DNA from: Corallococcus sp.
Lineage (GTDB): Bacteria; Bacillota; Clostridia; Christensenellales; CAG-314
Reading direction: 5' to 3'
DNA length: 64,000 bases
Assembly: GCA_023665205.1 (NCBI GenBank)
Contig: JAMPEJ010000002.1
Span: 62,001 to 126,000 of the forward strand
A program made the position numbers and the translations under genes. Below the pieces are notes generated by a model. That model did not search any database and had not been told where the DNA came from. It saw nothing but the letters and a program-made list of their open reading frames with translations. Within the stretch, counting starts at the first letter, position 1. Each line of letters begins with the position of its first letter. Below, piece by piece: positions 24,236 through 33,577 of the stretch.

Positions 24236-25720
24236 CTATTTACAATATTTTCGTGTCAGATAATCCACGTAGTAATCCGGTTTGAAGTCTTCACCTGTTG
24301 CCAAGCGCAGTATTTCGTCGGGATACTTGCTTGCGCCGTACTTGTGAACGTGTTCTTTAAGCCAAGCGTTAATTTGTTTCGTCGTACCGCTTTGCAAACT
24401 TTCGGCCACGTCAAAGTCTTTGTTCATTGCGGCATACAACTGTGCCGCAATTGCCGAGCCCAGCGCATATGTGGGAAAATATCCGAAATCTCCGCCCGCC
24501 CAATGCACGTCCTGCAATACGCCCAGCGTATCCGTCGGCGGCGTTATACCGAAGTATTCGGCAAATTTTTCATTCCAATACTTTGGCAAATCCTTCACTT
24601 GCAAACTCCCGCCGATAAGCTCCTTTTCTATTTCGTACCGCAGCATTACGTGCAGCGGGTAGGTAAGTTCGTCGGCTTCTGTACGAACAAAACTGCATTC
24701 CGCGCGGTTGATATACGCGCAAAACTCTTCCGCAGTAACGTTTTGTAACTGCTTTGGAAACTGTTGTTGCAAGCGCGGGAAATGTACATGCCAAAAGGCG
24801 GCGCTGCGCCCTATCATATTTTCGTAAAAACGAGATTGGCTTTCGTGCATACCCAAACTTGCGCCGCCGCTGCAAAACGTGCCGTTGAGTCTAGGGTCGC
24901 ACTGTTGCTCGTACAAGGCGTGACCCGTTTCGTGTATGGCGGAAAATATCGCCGATTCTACGCAATCCTCGTAGTAATGATTTGTTATCCTTACGTCGTC
25001 GGTGCCGTATCCGTCGGTAAAAGGATGTTCGCTTTCCTTCATTATGCCGCGGGATTTGTCAAAGCACATCACGTCGCGCAAATATTCGCAAAACATGCGC
25101 TGTTCCTCTTTCGGGTAGCGTTCCTTTGCCCATGAGGGCGTTTGCGTTTTATACGCGGTAACATTGCGAATGAGCGGTACCAGTTTTTCTTTAATAATCG
25201 CAAAGAACTCGTCGTACTGTTTAGCGCCGTAGTGAGGTTCGAACCTGTCCAACAATACGTCGTACCCTTTTACGGTATCCGTTTGCAGCCACACGGTAAG
25301 TTTGCGGTTATAATCGACGATTTGTTCAAGATAGGGACGGAACAGTTCGAAATTGTTTTCTCTCTTGGCTTGCACGTACACAGGATACGCCTTGGCGGTT
25401 AGTTGCGAAAATGCCGAATATTCTTCCTGCGGTATTTTGCGGGTATCCTCGATGCTCTTTTGAACGACCTCTATTTCGTGGCGCATCGTTTCATCCAGTT
25501 GTTCGCCGCAAGCGGTCAATTTACGCACAGCCTCTACAAATTTCGGTTCGGAGATAAGTTGATAACTCCATTCCGCAAACGTACCGACTTGTTCGGAATT
25601 TGCCTCTATACTGCCTTCCGCGGCATCGGTGTTCATGTCCCAACCGCACAAATATTGCGCGTATCTGACGGCAAGCATGGTTTTACGCTGCCGTTTGTAG
25701 TATTCCAAATAGTCTGTCAT
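24236..25720 (-). CDS. M32-family carboxypeptidase (Taq-type)
   Basis: A 494-residue zinc carboxypeptidase that trims C-terminal residues from peptides in the cytoplasm. The zinc site HETGH is at 263-267 and the third ligand is the Glu of HESQSRFYEN. The family motifs DVRITNHYY, VHWAGGDFGYFPTYALG and IGRSAAFW are present and length is typical. CGGAGAAAG precedes the ATG. It starts 19 bp after the P-type ATPase stop, so it is the third gene of the tsaD-ATPase-peptidase transcript. Confidence 0.95.
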   Translation of the reverse strand: MTDYLEYYKRQRKTMLAVRYAQYLCGWDMNTDAAEGSIEANSEQVGTFAEWSYQLISEPKFVEAVRKLTACGEQLDETMRHEIEVVQKSIEDTRKIPQEEYSAFSQLTAKAYPVYVQAKRENNFELFRPYLEQIVDYNRKLTVWLQTDTVKGYDVLLDRFEPHYGAKQYDEFFAIIKEKLVPLIRNVTAYKTQTPSWAKERYPKEEQRMFCEYLRDVMCFDKSRGIMKESEHPFTDGYGTDDVRITNHYYEDCVESAIFSAIHETGHALYEQQCDPRLNGTFCSGGASLGMHESQSRFYENMIGRSAAFWHVHFPRLQQQFPKQLQNVTAEEFCAYINRAECSFVRTEADELTYPLHVMLRYEIEKELIGGSLQVKDLPKYWNEKFAEYFGITPPTDTLGVLQDVHWAGGDFGYFPTYALGSAIAAQLYAAMNKDFDVAESLQSGTTKQINAWLKEHVHKYGASKYPDEILRLATGEDFKPDYYVDYLTRKYCK

Positions 25721-25739
25721 TTTCTTTCTCCGTGTAGGT

Positions 25740-28286
25740 TTACGCTTCTTGCGGCGGCTGTTGCGACAATGCAGTTTTCTTTTCCATGCGTTTGTCGATA
25801 TACCGCACCAAAAATTTCAGTCCGACGATTATACCGCCCATAACAACGGCGTTCAATGCAATAAACAAAATAGAGTAACCGCCAATATCCGTCACAAACA
25901 TCGGCTCGGGAGGATTTTTGCTTAGACCGATTTTGTACATTAAATCGAACATCCATGGCAAAATCCAGAAACTTGCCACCGCCCCCAACGAACCGAACAG
26001 TCCTATGCCGATATTTATTTTGTCGTAGGGGAACAGCAAAATAAGCAAAGCCACAACGCCGGTTGCCGTCATAGAGAACATAGCAACGGAGGATAATTGG
26101 TCGGAACTGAGTCCCAGTCCCAACACGCCTGCAAAAGCGTAAGTCATGGCAATTGATAAAAACATCGCCAACCCGCTGGGTAAAGTGCTTTTAAGCGTAT
26201 TTGTAAGGAACTTGCCCTTTATCAAATTGTGGTTGGGTTTTAGCGCCAGGAAGAATGACGGTATGCCGTCGATAAAGAACTCGAATGTGTACAGTTGGTT
26301 GGGCGCAAAGGGATAGTTGACCTGCATACACAAACACAAAATCGTGGTAAGCATAACCATACAGGTCTTCATCAAAAACAGCGACGAACTGTTTTGAATA
26401 TTGTTGACCACTTGGCGACCTTCCGCAACGACTTTCGGCATTTGACTGAACTTGTTGTCCATTAGCACAAGATTGGCAACGGTTTTCGCCGCATCGGTCC
26501 CGCAGCCGACGGAAATGGCGCAATCGCTTTCGCGCATTGCCAAAATGTCGTTTACTCCGTCGCCAGTCATTGCGACGGTACGTCCGGCTTGCTTCATAGA
26601 TTTGACCAACAATGCCTTCTGCTCGGGAGTTACGCGTCCAAACACAGTATATTTGTTTGCGGCTTCCATAACTTCTTCGTCCGTCATTCCGTCCAGAGAA
26701 ACGTACTTGTCGGCGTCTTTTACGCCTACGCTTTGAGCGATTACGGAAACGGACAAAGGATTATCTCCGGAGATAACTTTGACGTCCACGTTGTTGTCGC
26801 GGAACCAACCGATAATTTCCGGAGCGTCCGGACGTATAGTATCTTGCAATACTACTATTGCGGCGGGAGAAAGTCCTTCTACGGCGTCCCCCTTTATTGC
26901 TTTTTTAGTGTGACCTACCGCCAAAACACGCAAACCCTGTTTAAGAAGTTTGGTGCACTGCGCATTGAAAGATTTGTCCGTTTTTTTGAACATAAATTCC
27001 GCAGCGCCCAACGCCACAGTGCCGAAACCTGTCAAAGTTGCGGCGGAATACTTGCGCGCGGAGGAAAAGGGAACGTGAGCCGACGAATCGGGAACTTCCG
27101 TGCCCTCGGTGTAATTTTTGATAGCAAGAGCAGTCATGTTGTCGTCGCCGGTTGCGCTGACGACGCCGGCTATACAACGCTTTATCTGATCCTCCGTAAA
27201 ACCGCCCAAGGGAATTATCTGCTGAACGGTCATACTGCCGTCCGTTATCGTGCCGGTTTTGTCCAGACACAAAGTGTCCACGCGGGCAAGCATTTCTATA
27301 CAGGGCAATTCGCGAACCAAAACTTTTTTGCGGGCAAGTTTAAGCGCGGCGACAGCCAACGCAACGCTGGTTAAAAGCACCATGCCGCTCGGTACCATAC
27401 CTAGCATAGAGCCGCTCATGGAAATAAGCGCTTGGTTGACGCCTTGCCGTACGGTCATTTGCTCGCCGGCAATAAGCAGTTTTTCGGGCGAGCGCGACCA
27501 GTATGCATTCCAAACGTTTACTCCGTCCATACCGATAAGGTCTTTTATTTGAGTGCTGCAAAAGAAAGTTGCAATGCCCAAAGGAACGATAATAACAGCC
27601 AAAAATTTGATTATTCGGCGAATACCCTTCATAAGTTGGCTGTCCGGCATTTTGGCTTTCTTGACGCGAGCGGAAAGTTGCTGAACGTAATTATCCTTGC
27701 CTACCTTTTCGCAACGCACCGTACAATTGCCGGAAATTACGTAACTTCCGGAGTACAGCGTATCGCCCGCCTTTTTTTTGACGGCGTCACTTTCTCCGGT
27801 AAGCATAGATTCGTTTACTTCCACCTCGCCTATGATGACGGAACAATCGGTACACACCTGCTTGCCGGCGGACAACAACAAAACGTCGTCCAAAACGATG
27901 TCGCGCGTAGCGATGGTTTGTTCCACGCCGTCGCGCACTACCGTAACAGTAGGCTCGCTGACGATGGACAACTTTTCTACGGCAAGCTTACTGCGGATCT
28001 CCTGAAAGATCCCTATTGCGGTATTTGCCAACACTATCACTATACCCAACGCGTTTGCAGGACTTTCCACCAAAATCATAATAAAAAATATAAACAAACC
28101 TATAGCGTTGAAAAACGTAAAAATGTTGGACATAAATATCTGCAAGTAACTTTTGCCCACCACTTTTTTGACGCGGTTTGTCATTTTGGCGGCAACGCGT
28201 CGTTTGACGTCCTCTTGTGACAGACCTTGGTTTATGTCCGCCTGAATACGTTCGATTTGCTGTTTTTTTGTTGTACGTTTACTCAT
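25740..28286 (-). CDS. P-type cation-transporting ATPase
   Basis: An 848-residue HAD-IC P-type ATPase. The A domain has the TGES loop (ESMLTGESDAVKK), the phosphorylation site is LDKTGTITDG (Asp near 342), the hinge is AMTGDGVNDILAM, and about ten transmembrane helices are expected. The ion-binding loop in M4 reads MVPSGM instead of the calcium-type PEGL, and no N-terminal metal-binding domain is seen. The ion cannot be named; candidates are Mg, Ca or another cation. The ATG at 28286 has GGAG upstream; TTG at 28298 is less likely. It lies 36 bp after tsaD. Confidence 0.9.
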   Translation of the reverse strand: MSKRTTKKQQIERIQADINQGLSQEDVKRRVAAKMTNRVKKVVGKSYLQIFMSNIFTFFNAIGLFIFFIMILVESPANALGIVIVLANTAIGIFQEIRSKLAVEKLSIVSEPTVTVVRDGVEQTIATRDIVLDDVLLLSAGKQVCTDCSVIIGEVEVNESMLTGESDAVKKKAGDTLYSGSYVISGNCTVRCEKVGKDNYVQQLSARVKKAKMPDSQLMKGIRRIIKFLAVIIVPLGIATFFCSTQIKDLIGMDGVNVWNAYWSRSPEKLLIAGEQMTVRQGVNQALISMSGSMLGMVPSGMVLLTSVALAVAALKLARKKVLVRELPCIEMLARVDTLCLDKTGTITDGSMTVQQIIPLGGFTEDQIKRCIAGVVSATGDDNMTALAIKNYTEGTEVPDSSAHVPFSSARKYSAATLTGFGTVALGAAEFMFKKTDKSFNAQCTKLLKQGLRVLAVGHTKKAIKGDAVEGLSPAAIVVLQDTIRPDAPEIIGWFRDNNVDVKVISGDNPLSVSVIAQSVGVKDADKYVSLDGMTDEEVMEAANKYTVFGRVTPEQKALLVKSMKQAGRTVAMTGDGVNDILAMRESDCAISVGCGTDAAKTVANLVLMDNKFSQMPKVVAEGRQVVNNIQNSSSLFLMKTCMVMLTTILCLCMQVNYPFAPNQLYTFEFFIDGIPSFFLALKPNHNLIKGKFLTNTLKSTLPSGLAMFLSIAMTYAFAGVLGLGLSSDQLSSVAMFSMTATGVVALLILLFPYDKINIGIGLFGSLGAVASFWILPWMFDLMYKIGLSKNPPEPMFVTDIGGYSILFIALNAVVMGGIIVGLKFLVRYIDKRMEKKTALSQQPPQEA

Positions 28287-28322
28287 TAGGTGCTCCAAAG
28301 TAAATTTGTTTGCGTCCGCAGG

Positions 28323-29351
28323 CTAGCGTTTGGGTTTTTCTCCTCGCAGTTTCAAGGTGGGACAAGCGTTTAGCGACAAATCTGCAAACTCTCCGTTTTT
28401 GTACATATAGTAGCCGCGAGAAGCTATCATCGCAGCGTTGTCTCCGCACAAAGAAAGTTTTGGCAAACAAACGCGAAAGCCCGATTGCTCCAACTCCGCA
28501 AGCCTTGCGCGCAGGTAACTGTTTGCGCCGACGCCGCCTGCTACGGCGACGGTTTTGAGACGGCTTTTATTCGTTTCCTCTATCAAAGCGTCTACTATTC
28601 CGTCGACGGCACACTTATTGAAACTTGCGGCAATATCCGCCTTAGATAGTTCTTCGCTCCTTTGCGTAGCGTTGTGCACTACGTTTATGACCGCGGTTTT
28701 AAGCCCGCTGTAACTGAAATTACCGTTGGAAACCACTACGGAATGGAACGGATAAATCGCCTTGCCGTTTTGCGCGAGTTTGTCTATTTGAGGTCCCCCG
28801 GGATACGGCAAACCCAACACGCGCGCAACCTTGTCGAAAGCCTCTCCGACTGCATCGTCAACGGTAGAACGCAACACCGTATACTTGTCGTAATCTTCCA
28901 CCTGCACTATAGAGGTGTGACCTCCGCTTGCAAGCAAGCACATATACGGCGGCTTTAAGTCCGGATAGGTAAGGTAGTTTGCGCAGATATGCCCCTCTAC
29001 GTGATTGACGGCAATAAGCGGTAAACCGCTTGCCTGACAAAGCCCCTTGGCAAACGACACGCCCACAAGCAGGGCTCCCACAAGCCCGGCGCCGTATGTA
29101 ACGGCCACGGCGTCCAAGTCGTCCAACGTCATTTTTGCCCGAGAAAGCGCTTCTTTGACAACCTTGTCCACAACTTTGATATGATTGCGACTGGCAATTT
29201 CCGGAACAACGCCTCCGTAAATTTTATGTATATCTATTTGCGAAAGCACCACGTCGGACAAAATTTCACGCCCGTTTTTGACCACTGCCGCAGCCGTTTC
29301 GTCGCAGGAACTTTCGATGCCCAAAGTATAAATATTATCTTTTTCGTTCAT
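28323..29351 (-). CDS. tsaD: tRNA N6-adenosine threonylcarbamoyltransferase TsaD
   Basis: A 342-residue ASKHA-fold protein that transfers threonylcarbamoyl to A37 of tRNA with TsaB/TsaE. It begins LGIESSCDETAAAVV. The metal-binding HxxxH is H117/H121 in NHVEGHICA (NHMEGH in most members), with LASGGHTSIV, GPQIDKLA and VAGGVGANSYLR downstream. Length is typical. The promoter lies so close to the ATG that the message should have almost no leader, and there is no Shine-Dalgarno site. It heads an operon with the P-type ATPase and M32 peptidase. Confidence 0.97.
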   Translation of the reverse strand: MNEKDNIYTLGIESSCDETAAAVVKNGREILSDVVLSQIDIHKIYGGVVPEIASRNHIKVVDKVVKEALSRAKMTLDDLDAVAVTYGAGLVGALLVGVSFAKGLCQASGLPLIAVNHVEGHICANYLTYPDLKPPYMCLLASGGHTSIVQVEDYDKYTVLRSTVDDAVGEAFDKVARVLGLPYPGGPQIDKLAQNGKAIYPFHSVVVSNGNFSYSGLKTAVINVVHNATQRSEELSKADIAASFNKCAVDGIVDALIEETNKSRLKTVAVAGGVGANSYLRARLAELEQSGFRVCLPKLSLCGDNAAMIASRGYYMYKNGEFADLSLNACPTLKLRGEKPKR

Positions 29352-29360
29352 CGTTATTTA

Positions 29361-29389
29361 ATAATACGCCATCGCCGAGTTTTTGTCAA
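29361..29389 (-). promoter_or_regulatory. promoter giving a near-leaderless tsaD message
   Basis: On the minus strand TTGACA, 17 bp, TATTAT. Nine bases separate the -10 from the ATG, so transcription should begin about 2-3 bases before the start codon. Confidence 0.7.
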
Positions 29390-29489
29390 TTTTTTGCCCA
29401 AAACCCGTATTGCTTTTTTCTTTGCGACAAACCGTATTGCAAAAAAAGCGCGCAAAATCCGTTTTTACAAAAAACTTGAAAACACGTGG

Positions 29490-29518
29490 TTGCAAAAACT
29501 TTTGTTTTTTTGTATTAT
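29490..29518 (+). promoter_or_regulatory. promoter of the cardiolipin synthase gene
   Basis: TTGCAA, 17-bp T-rich spacer, TATTAT, about 30 bp before the TTG start with AAAAGGAG between. Confidence 0.55.
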
Positions 29519-29548
29519 TTTGTAAGAAACAAAAAAGGAGAAACGCCA

Positions 29549-31180
29549 TTGCGAAAACTGTTTCGGTTTGTTTTCAGCCGTTTTACCGTAATTTTTTTGG
29601 CCATCGCTTTGCAAGTGGCGGCGTTTATCGCCGTGGCCGTATATTACAGCGAATACTTTCGCGTAATCAATATTATAACCGCCGTACTGTCCGTATTTGT
29701 ATTGCTGACAATTTTTAATCGGGATATGAGCGCCGACGCAAAATTACCTTGGTCCATACTCGTAGCTTTATTCCCGCTTACGGGCAGCGTCATATACTTT
29801 TTCTTTTCGCACAACTACGCGTCCCGCGCAGAACGCAAAATGTTCAGAAAATTACCGCAATTGAAGTTAGCGGAAAAAAATCCCGAAGCGCCGCCCAAAT
29901 ATTTAGGACAACTCAGTTATTTGCGGGCGATGGGAGCGCCGGCATTTACCGATACCGACACGCAATATTTCGGTTGCGGAGAATATTTTTTCGACGACTA
30001 TCTTGTAGAATTGGAAAAAGCGCAAAGATTCATTTTTTTGGAATACTTTATCGTAGAGCGCGGCAAGATGTTCGACTCCATTTGGGAAGTATTAAAGCGA
30101 AAGGTCGCCGAGGGCGTAGAAGTAAGGCTGATGTACGACGACTTTGGCAGTCTGACAAAAGTCAAACGCACATTTTGCAGAAAAATCAACAAAACGGGCA
30201 TACGTTGCGTGCGTTTTGCAAAACTAAAACCTTTCGTATCCGCCGTTTACAACAACCGCGACCACCGCAAAATTACCGTTATCGACGGCAAAGTCGGATA
30301 TATGAGCGGACTTAACCTTGCCGACGAATACATCAACCGCACGCACCCTTACGGCTACTGGAAAGACAGCGGAGTAAAACTGTGCGGAAACGCGGTGTCT
30401 ACGCTTACGACAATGTTTTTGCAAATGTTCGGCATGGCAACAAAACGCACGGAAAACTTTGACAAATATCTTTTTGAAGACACGGTTTCCGCAGAGATAA
30501 ATGACGAACGGTCGGAACGCGAAGCCGTCCTGACAGAACCGATATTGCCCGAACACACGGCAAACGAACTAACTCAGGAAGAACAAACCGAGCGTACGGA
30601 TACTACGGAAGAAAACAACCGTTCAAAAACCAAAGGAGTAGTTGCGCCGTTTGGCGACGGACCGAGACCGATATACCAAGAACAAATAGGCAAAAACGTC
30701 TATCTCAACCTGATCGACCAAGCCGTGCACGACCTGTATATCACAACGCCGTATCTTATAGTAGACGAAGCCTTTTGCGAATCTTTGCGCAGAGCCGCCC
30801 AACGCGGCGTAACGGTCAACATACTGATACCGGCAGTACCAGACAAAAAGACGGTGTACGCAATGACCAAACAAAGTTGCAAAAAACTGATGAACGCGGG
30901 CGTACGCGTTTACAAATTCAGCAGAGGTTTCGTCCACGCAAAAAGTATCGTAGCAGACGGCACTGCAGGCGTAGTAGGCACCATAAATCTGGACTACCGC
31001 AGTTTTGTACACCACTACGAATGCGGCGTATATATGTACGAAACGGACGCCGTGCGCGAACTGTATTTGGATATTGCGGAAACTCTTTCCCAAAGCGAAA
31101 GACAAAATACTCCCCCCAAACTTAAACTTTGGGAAAAATTGGTCTGCGCTTTCGGCAGCGTACTTAGACCTTTGATGTAA
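29549..31180 (+). CDS. cls: cardiolipin synthase (phospholipase D family)
   Basis: A 543-residue membrane enzyme that joins two phosphatidylglycerol molecules to make cardiolipin. Two N-terminal transmembrane helices (about 10-30 and 38-55) are followed by a hydrophobic segment near 65-85. The two HKD motifs are HRKITVIDGKVGYMSGLN and HAKSIVADGTAGVVGTINLD. An acidic low-complexity insert (about 310-350, rich in Glu, Thr and Asn) separates the two PLD domains and is not usual. A TTG start with AAAAGGAG 8 bases upstream is preferred over an upstream in-frame start that overlaps the promoter. Confidence 0.93.
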   Translation: MRKLFRFVFSRFTVIFLAIALQVAAFIAVAVYYSEYFRVINIITAVLSVFVLLTIFNRDMSADAKLPWSILVALFPLTGSVIYFFFSHNYASRAERKMFRKLPQLKLAEKNPEAPPKYLGQLSYLRAMGAPAFTDTDTQYFGCGEYFFDDYLVELEKAQRFIFLEYFIVERGKMFDSIWEVLKRKVAEGVEVRLMYDDFGSLTKVKRTFCRKINKTGIRCVRFAKLKPFVSAVYNNRDHRKITVIDGKVGYMSGLNLADEYINRTHPYGYWKDSGVKLCGNAVSTLTTMFLQMFGMATKRTENFDKYLFEDTVSAEINDERSEREAVLTEPILPEHTANELTQEEQTERTDTTEENNRSKTKGVVAPFGDGPRPIYQEQIGKNVYLNLIDQAVHDLYITTPYLIVDEAFCESLRRAAQRGVTVNILIPAVPDKKTVYAMTKQSCKKLMNAGVRVYKFSRGFVHAKSIVADGTAGVVGTINLDYRSFVHHYECGVYMYETDAVRELYLDIAETLSQSERQNTPPKLKLWEKLVCAFGSVLRPLM

Positions 31181-31202
31181 AAAAACAAGTAACACGTAAA
31201 AA

Positions 31203-31231
31203 CGGCGTTGCATATTATGTAACGCTTTTTT
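31203..31231 (+). terminator. terminator after cls
   Basis: GCGTTGCATA and TATGTAACGC form a near-continuous stem followed by TTTTTT. Confidence 0.75.
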
Positions 31232-31313
31232 GTTGCAATTTTTTCGGCGTTGCCGCAATGCGTACGCCTGCTGAAACAAGCTAAAACAAACAAAATATTT
31301 AAGGAGACGAAAT

Positions 31314-32357
31314 TTGGCTACATACTACATCGGAGCGAACGACGAGCACGGGCAAAACCCGTTTACAGCCGGAAAGAGAACGCCGACAATGCCCTACCTT
31401 AACCGTCCTTTTTACGAAAACGAATTTAACCGTCCGGCAAAAAACAGATTTTTAGAGGCCTGTCTGCGCTGCGGTTTTGCCGTGTACGACGTAAAACCGG
31501 AATTGACGGACACAAGTATTTCTACGCGCGTAACCCGCATCAACCGCCAAAACCTGACTTTACTTGTAACGTTTGGATACAATGCCTTCGGCAGCGGAAA
31601 CAGTTTCAACTCCGCCAGAGGTATAAGTTCTTTTTATTCTACTCGCAACGTCAAGGCTCGCCAAAGCCGCGCGCTTGCCGAGGAATTGTACGAACAATTG
31701 GTAAACGGAACAAATCAAGTAGGACGCGGAGTTTCGGCATTGACCGACGTTGGAGTATTGGAAAGCGTCAACTGCACGTCGGCGCTTGTAGAGCCCGGGT
31801 TTATGACCAACCTTGCCGAAGCCAAAATGATGATTGACCCTGACTATCAAACGGAAGTAGGTGAAGAATGCTGCCGCGGCGTTTGCGAATTTTTGGGAGA
31901 AAGATACGTGACGCGCGAATTGGCAAACTACCCTACGATACGCTACGGTGCGAAAGGTAATTTCGTATATTTACTGCAATTTATGCTACGGCAAAACGGT
32001 TACAATATTACTGTGGACGGGATATTCGGCAACGGTACGCTTACGGCCCTTGTCGACTTCCAAAACAAAAACGGTCTTACTTCCGACGGAGTGGCGGGAC
32101 AAAACACTTGGCGCACGTTGCTTGTACTTCCGCCGCGCCCGACCTTACGCGTCGGAAGCCGCGGTACGTACGTGCGTTACTTACAGGAAAAATTAACGTC
32201 CAAACTCTATCCGCTAGGAACGATCGACGGAATATTCGGCAACGGCACTAAAAACGCCGTCGTAGAATTTCAGCAGGAAAACGGACTCTCCGCAGACGGC
32301 ATAGTAGGCCCGCGTACTTGGAACGCCGTGTCCGTTATAGGCGGCGGACGAAGTTAG
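31314..32357 (+). CDS. amidase_3-like peptidoglycan amidase with two PG-binding domains
   Basis: A 347-residue protein. An N-terminal N-acetylmuramoyl-L-alanine amidase-like domain (1-205) is followed by two peptidoglycan_binding_1 repeats (about 208-265 and 278-340, each with VDGIFGNGT or IDGIFGNGT and a TW near the end). Candidate zinc ligands are His in NDEHGQNP and Glu in YENEFNR, and the catalytic Glu is in VEPGFMTN. The usual second His of SIHANA reads TFGYNA instead. No signal peptide is present, so it may act after lysis, like mother-cell or phage amidases, or need another release route. TTG start with AAGGAGAC 7 bases upstream. Confidence 0.82.
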   Translation: MATYYIGANDEHGQNPFTAGKRTPTMPYLNRPFYENEFNRPAKNRFLEACLRCGFAVYDVKPELTDTSISTRVTRINRQNLTLLVTFGYNAFGSGNSFNSARGISSFYSTRNVKARQSRALAEELYEQLVNGTNQVGRGVSALTDVGVLESVNCTSALVEPGFMTNLAEAKMMIDPDYQTEVGEECCRGVCEFLGERYVTRELANYPTIRYGAKGNFVYLLQFMLRQNGYNITVDGIFGNGTLTALVDFQNKNGLTSDGVAGQNTWRTLLVLPPRPTLRVGSRGTYVRYLQEKLTSKLYPLGTIDGIFGNGTKNAVVEFQQENGLSADGIVGPRTWNAVSVIGGGRS

Positions 32358-32434
32358 AGCAATGCTAAAACGCAAAAGTTTGAAAGATTTTAATCATCGC
32401 AAAACAACAAAGCTTTCAAGTATTCTAATCAAAC

Positions 32435-32465
32435 AAAAAAGTCGAGATAACTTCTCGACTTTTTA
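32435..32465. terminator. bidirectional terminator
   Basis: AAAAAGTCGAGA-TAACT-TCTCGACTTTTT: a perfect stem with A/T tracts on both sides, ending the amidase gene (plus) and the interrupted secreted protein gene (minus). Confidence 0.85.
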
Positions 32466-32502
32466 ATTGTTGTATTGTAATCAATTCGCTTATATTCAAC
32501 GT

Positions 32503-33534
32503 TTAATTAATGTACGTTAGACAATCATAATCGCACTCGAAATTCAAAAATCCCTCGAAATATGTTTGTATATCTTTGTCCGCCAAAACAAGCACGCCGT
32601 TAGGCAAAACGAAACTGCCGTTTTCACTATATTTTGTAGACAAACTTAAAACAAAGCCTGTTTCTGCGTTTCCGCCGCAATATAAACACTTTTCATATTT
32701 AATTGGAGAAATCGCAAGCGCTGAGAAATCGTTCTTTTTGATTACGTGTCCTTGCTCTTTATAGTCACCGCAAGCGCAATAGGAATAGTGTTTTTGCAAG
32801 TTTTTCCACGTGTAACTGTACTTATAGGAATGCTTGTGGAAATACTTGACGGAAACGGCCTTATTTTCCCCTGTCAAATTCGGATAAGGACATTGGTCTC
32901 CGCGGTGTCTATACAACCCACAACCACCCCATTTTGAAACAATCGTAACAGTATTGGAATTGCCGCACACTCCGTTGGAAGATCCGCCCAACACTTCTTC
33001 CACTATTCCGGAATGTAGATTTATGCCATATGAGTTATAGTAACAAATTCTGTCTCCGACGACAGGAGTGGAAGTTTCGTAATAATTGCCACCTATCAAA
33101 TTTGTAGGATCGTCAATCCAAATATCATTGGTATTACAATCTTGGCTATACCAAGCATATGAATGACAGTTAAACTTAATAGTAGAAGTATAAAGTCTCG
33201 TCGCAGATGGAAACTGACTGTCTCCATATGAATTATTGTCTTTTACTTCTGATGATGTCCAGTCTTCCAATACTTTTAGAGCCTCACACACTGCTCCCGT
33301 CTCTGCTGTAATATTAGCATCATCACAATATACCCACTTTCCTGCAAGGTTATGTTTACTTCTCGATCGTGATAGCTAATTGCTTTCTATCGAAAATGAA
33401 CTAAACACTTGTTGTGAATCAATTTGGGATTCATCAGTTTCCGCATATGCCGTTTGAGTAAAACCAACGATAGCACTCACTAGCAATACGAAAACAGCCA
33501 ACAAAACAAGCAAACTCTTTCTTATTACTTTCAT
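32503..33534 (-). pseudogene. secreted Cys/His peptidase-like protein, interrupted by an amber codon
   Basis: One frame runs from an ATG at 33534 to 32503 with a single in-frame TAG at 33376-33378 (codon 53). The first 32 codons give a clear signal peptide (MKVIRKSLLVLLAVF... with cleavage after TAYA). After the TAG the frame encodes about 290 residues: an NlpC/CHAP-like core with NCHSYAWYS and NLHSGIVEE (possible Cys-His pair) and a C-terminal segment with repeated His/Tyr and CACGD, typical of wall-associated modules in Bacillota. A GTG at 33291 could restart translation but would lack the signal. It is best read as a point-mutated gene. The family is only partly recognised. Confidence 0.7.
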
Positions 33535-33577
33535 AAAATATTCCTCATTTGTTAAATACGTCTTAAATCACATATCA

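Noticed and set aside
33376-33378. TAG reassigned to an amino acid
   Set aside because: TAG is a normal stop elsewhere in the window (M29 aminopeptidase, amidase, second xre gene, proS). Recoding of the whole genome is excluded, and only local readthrough remains possible.
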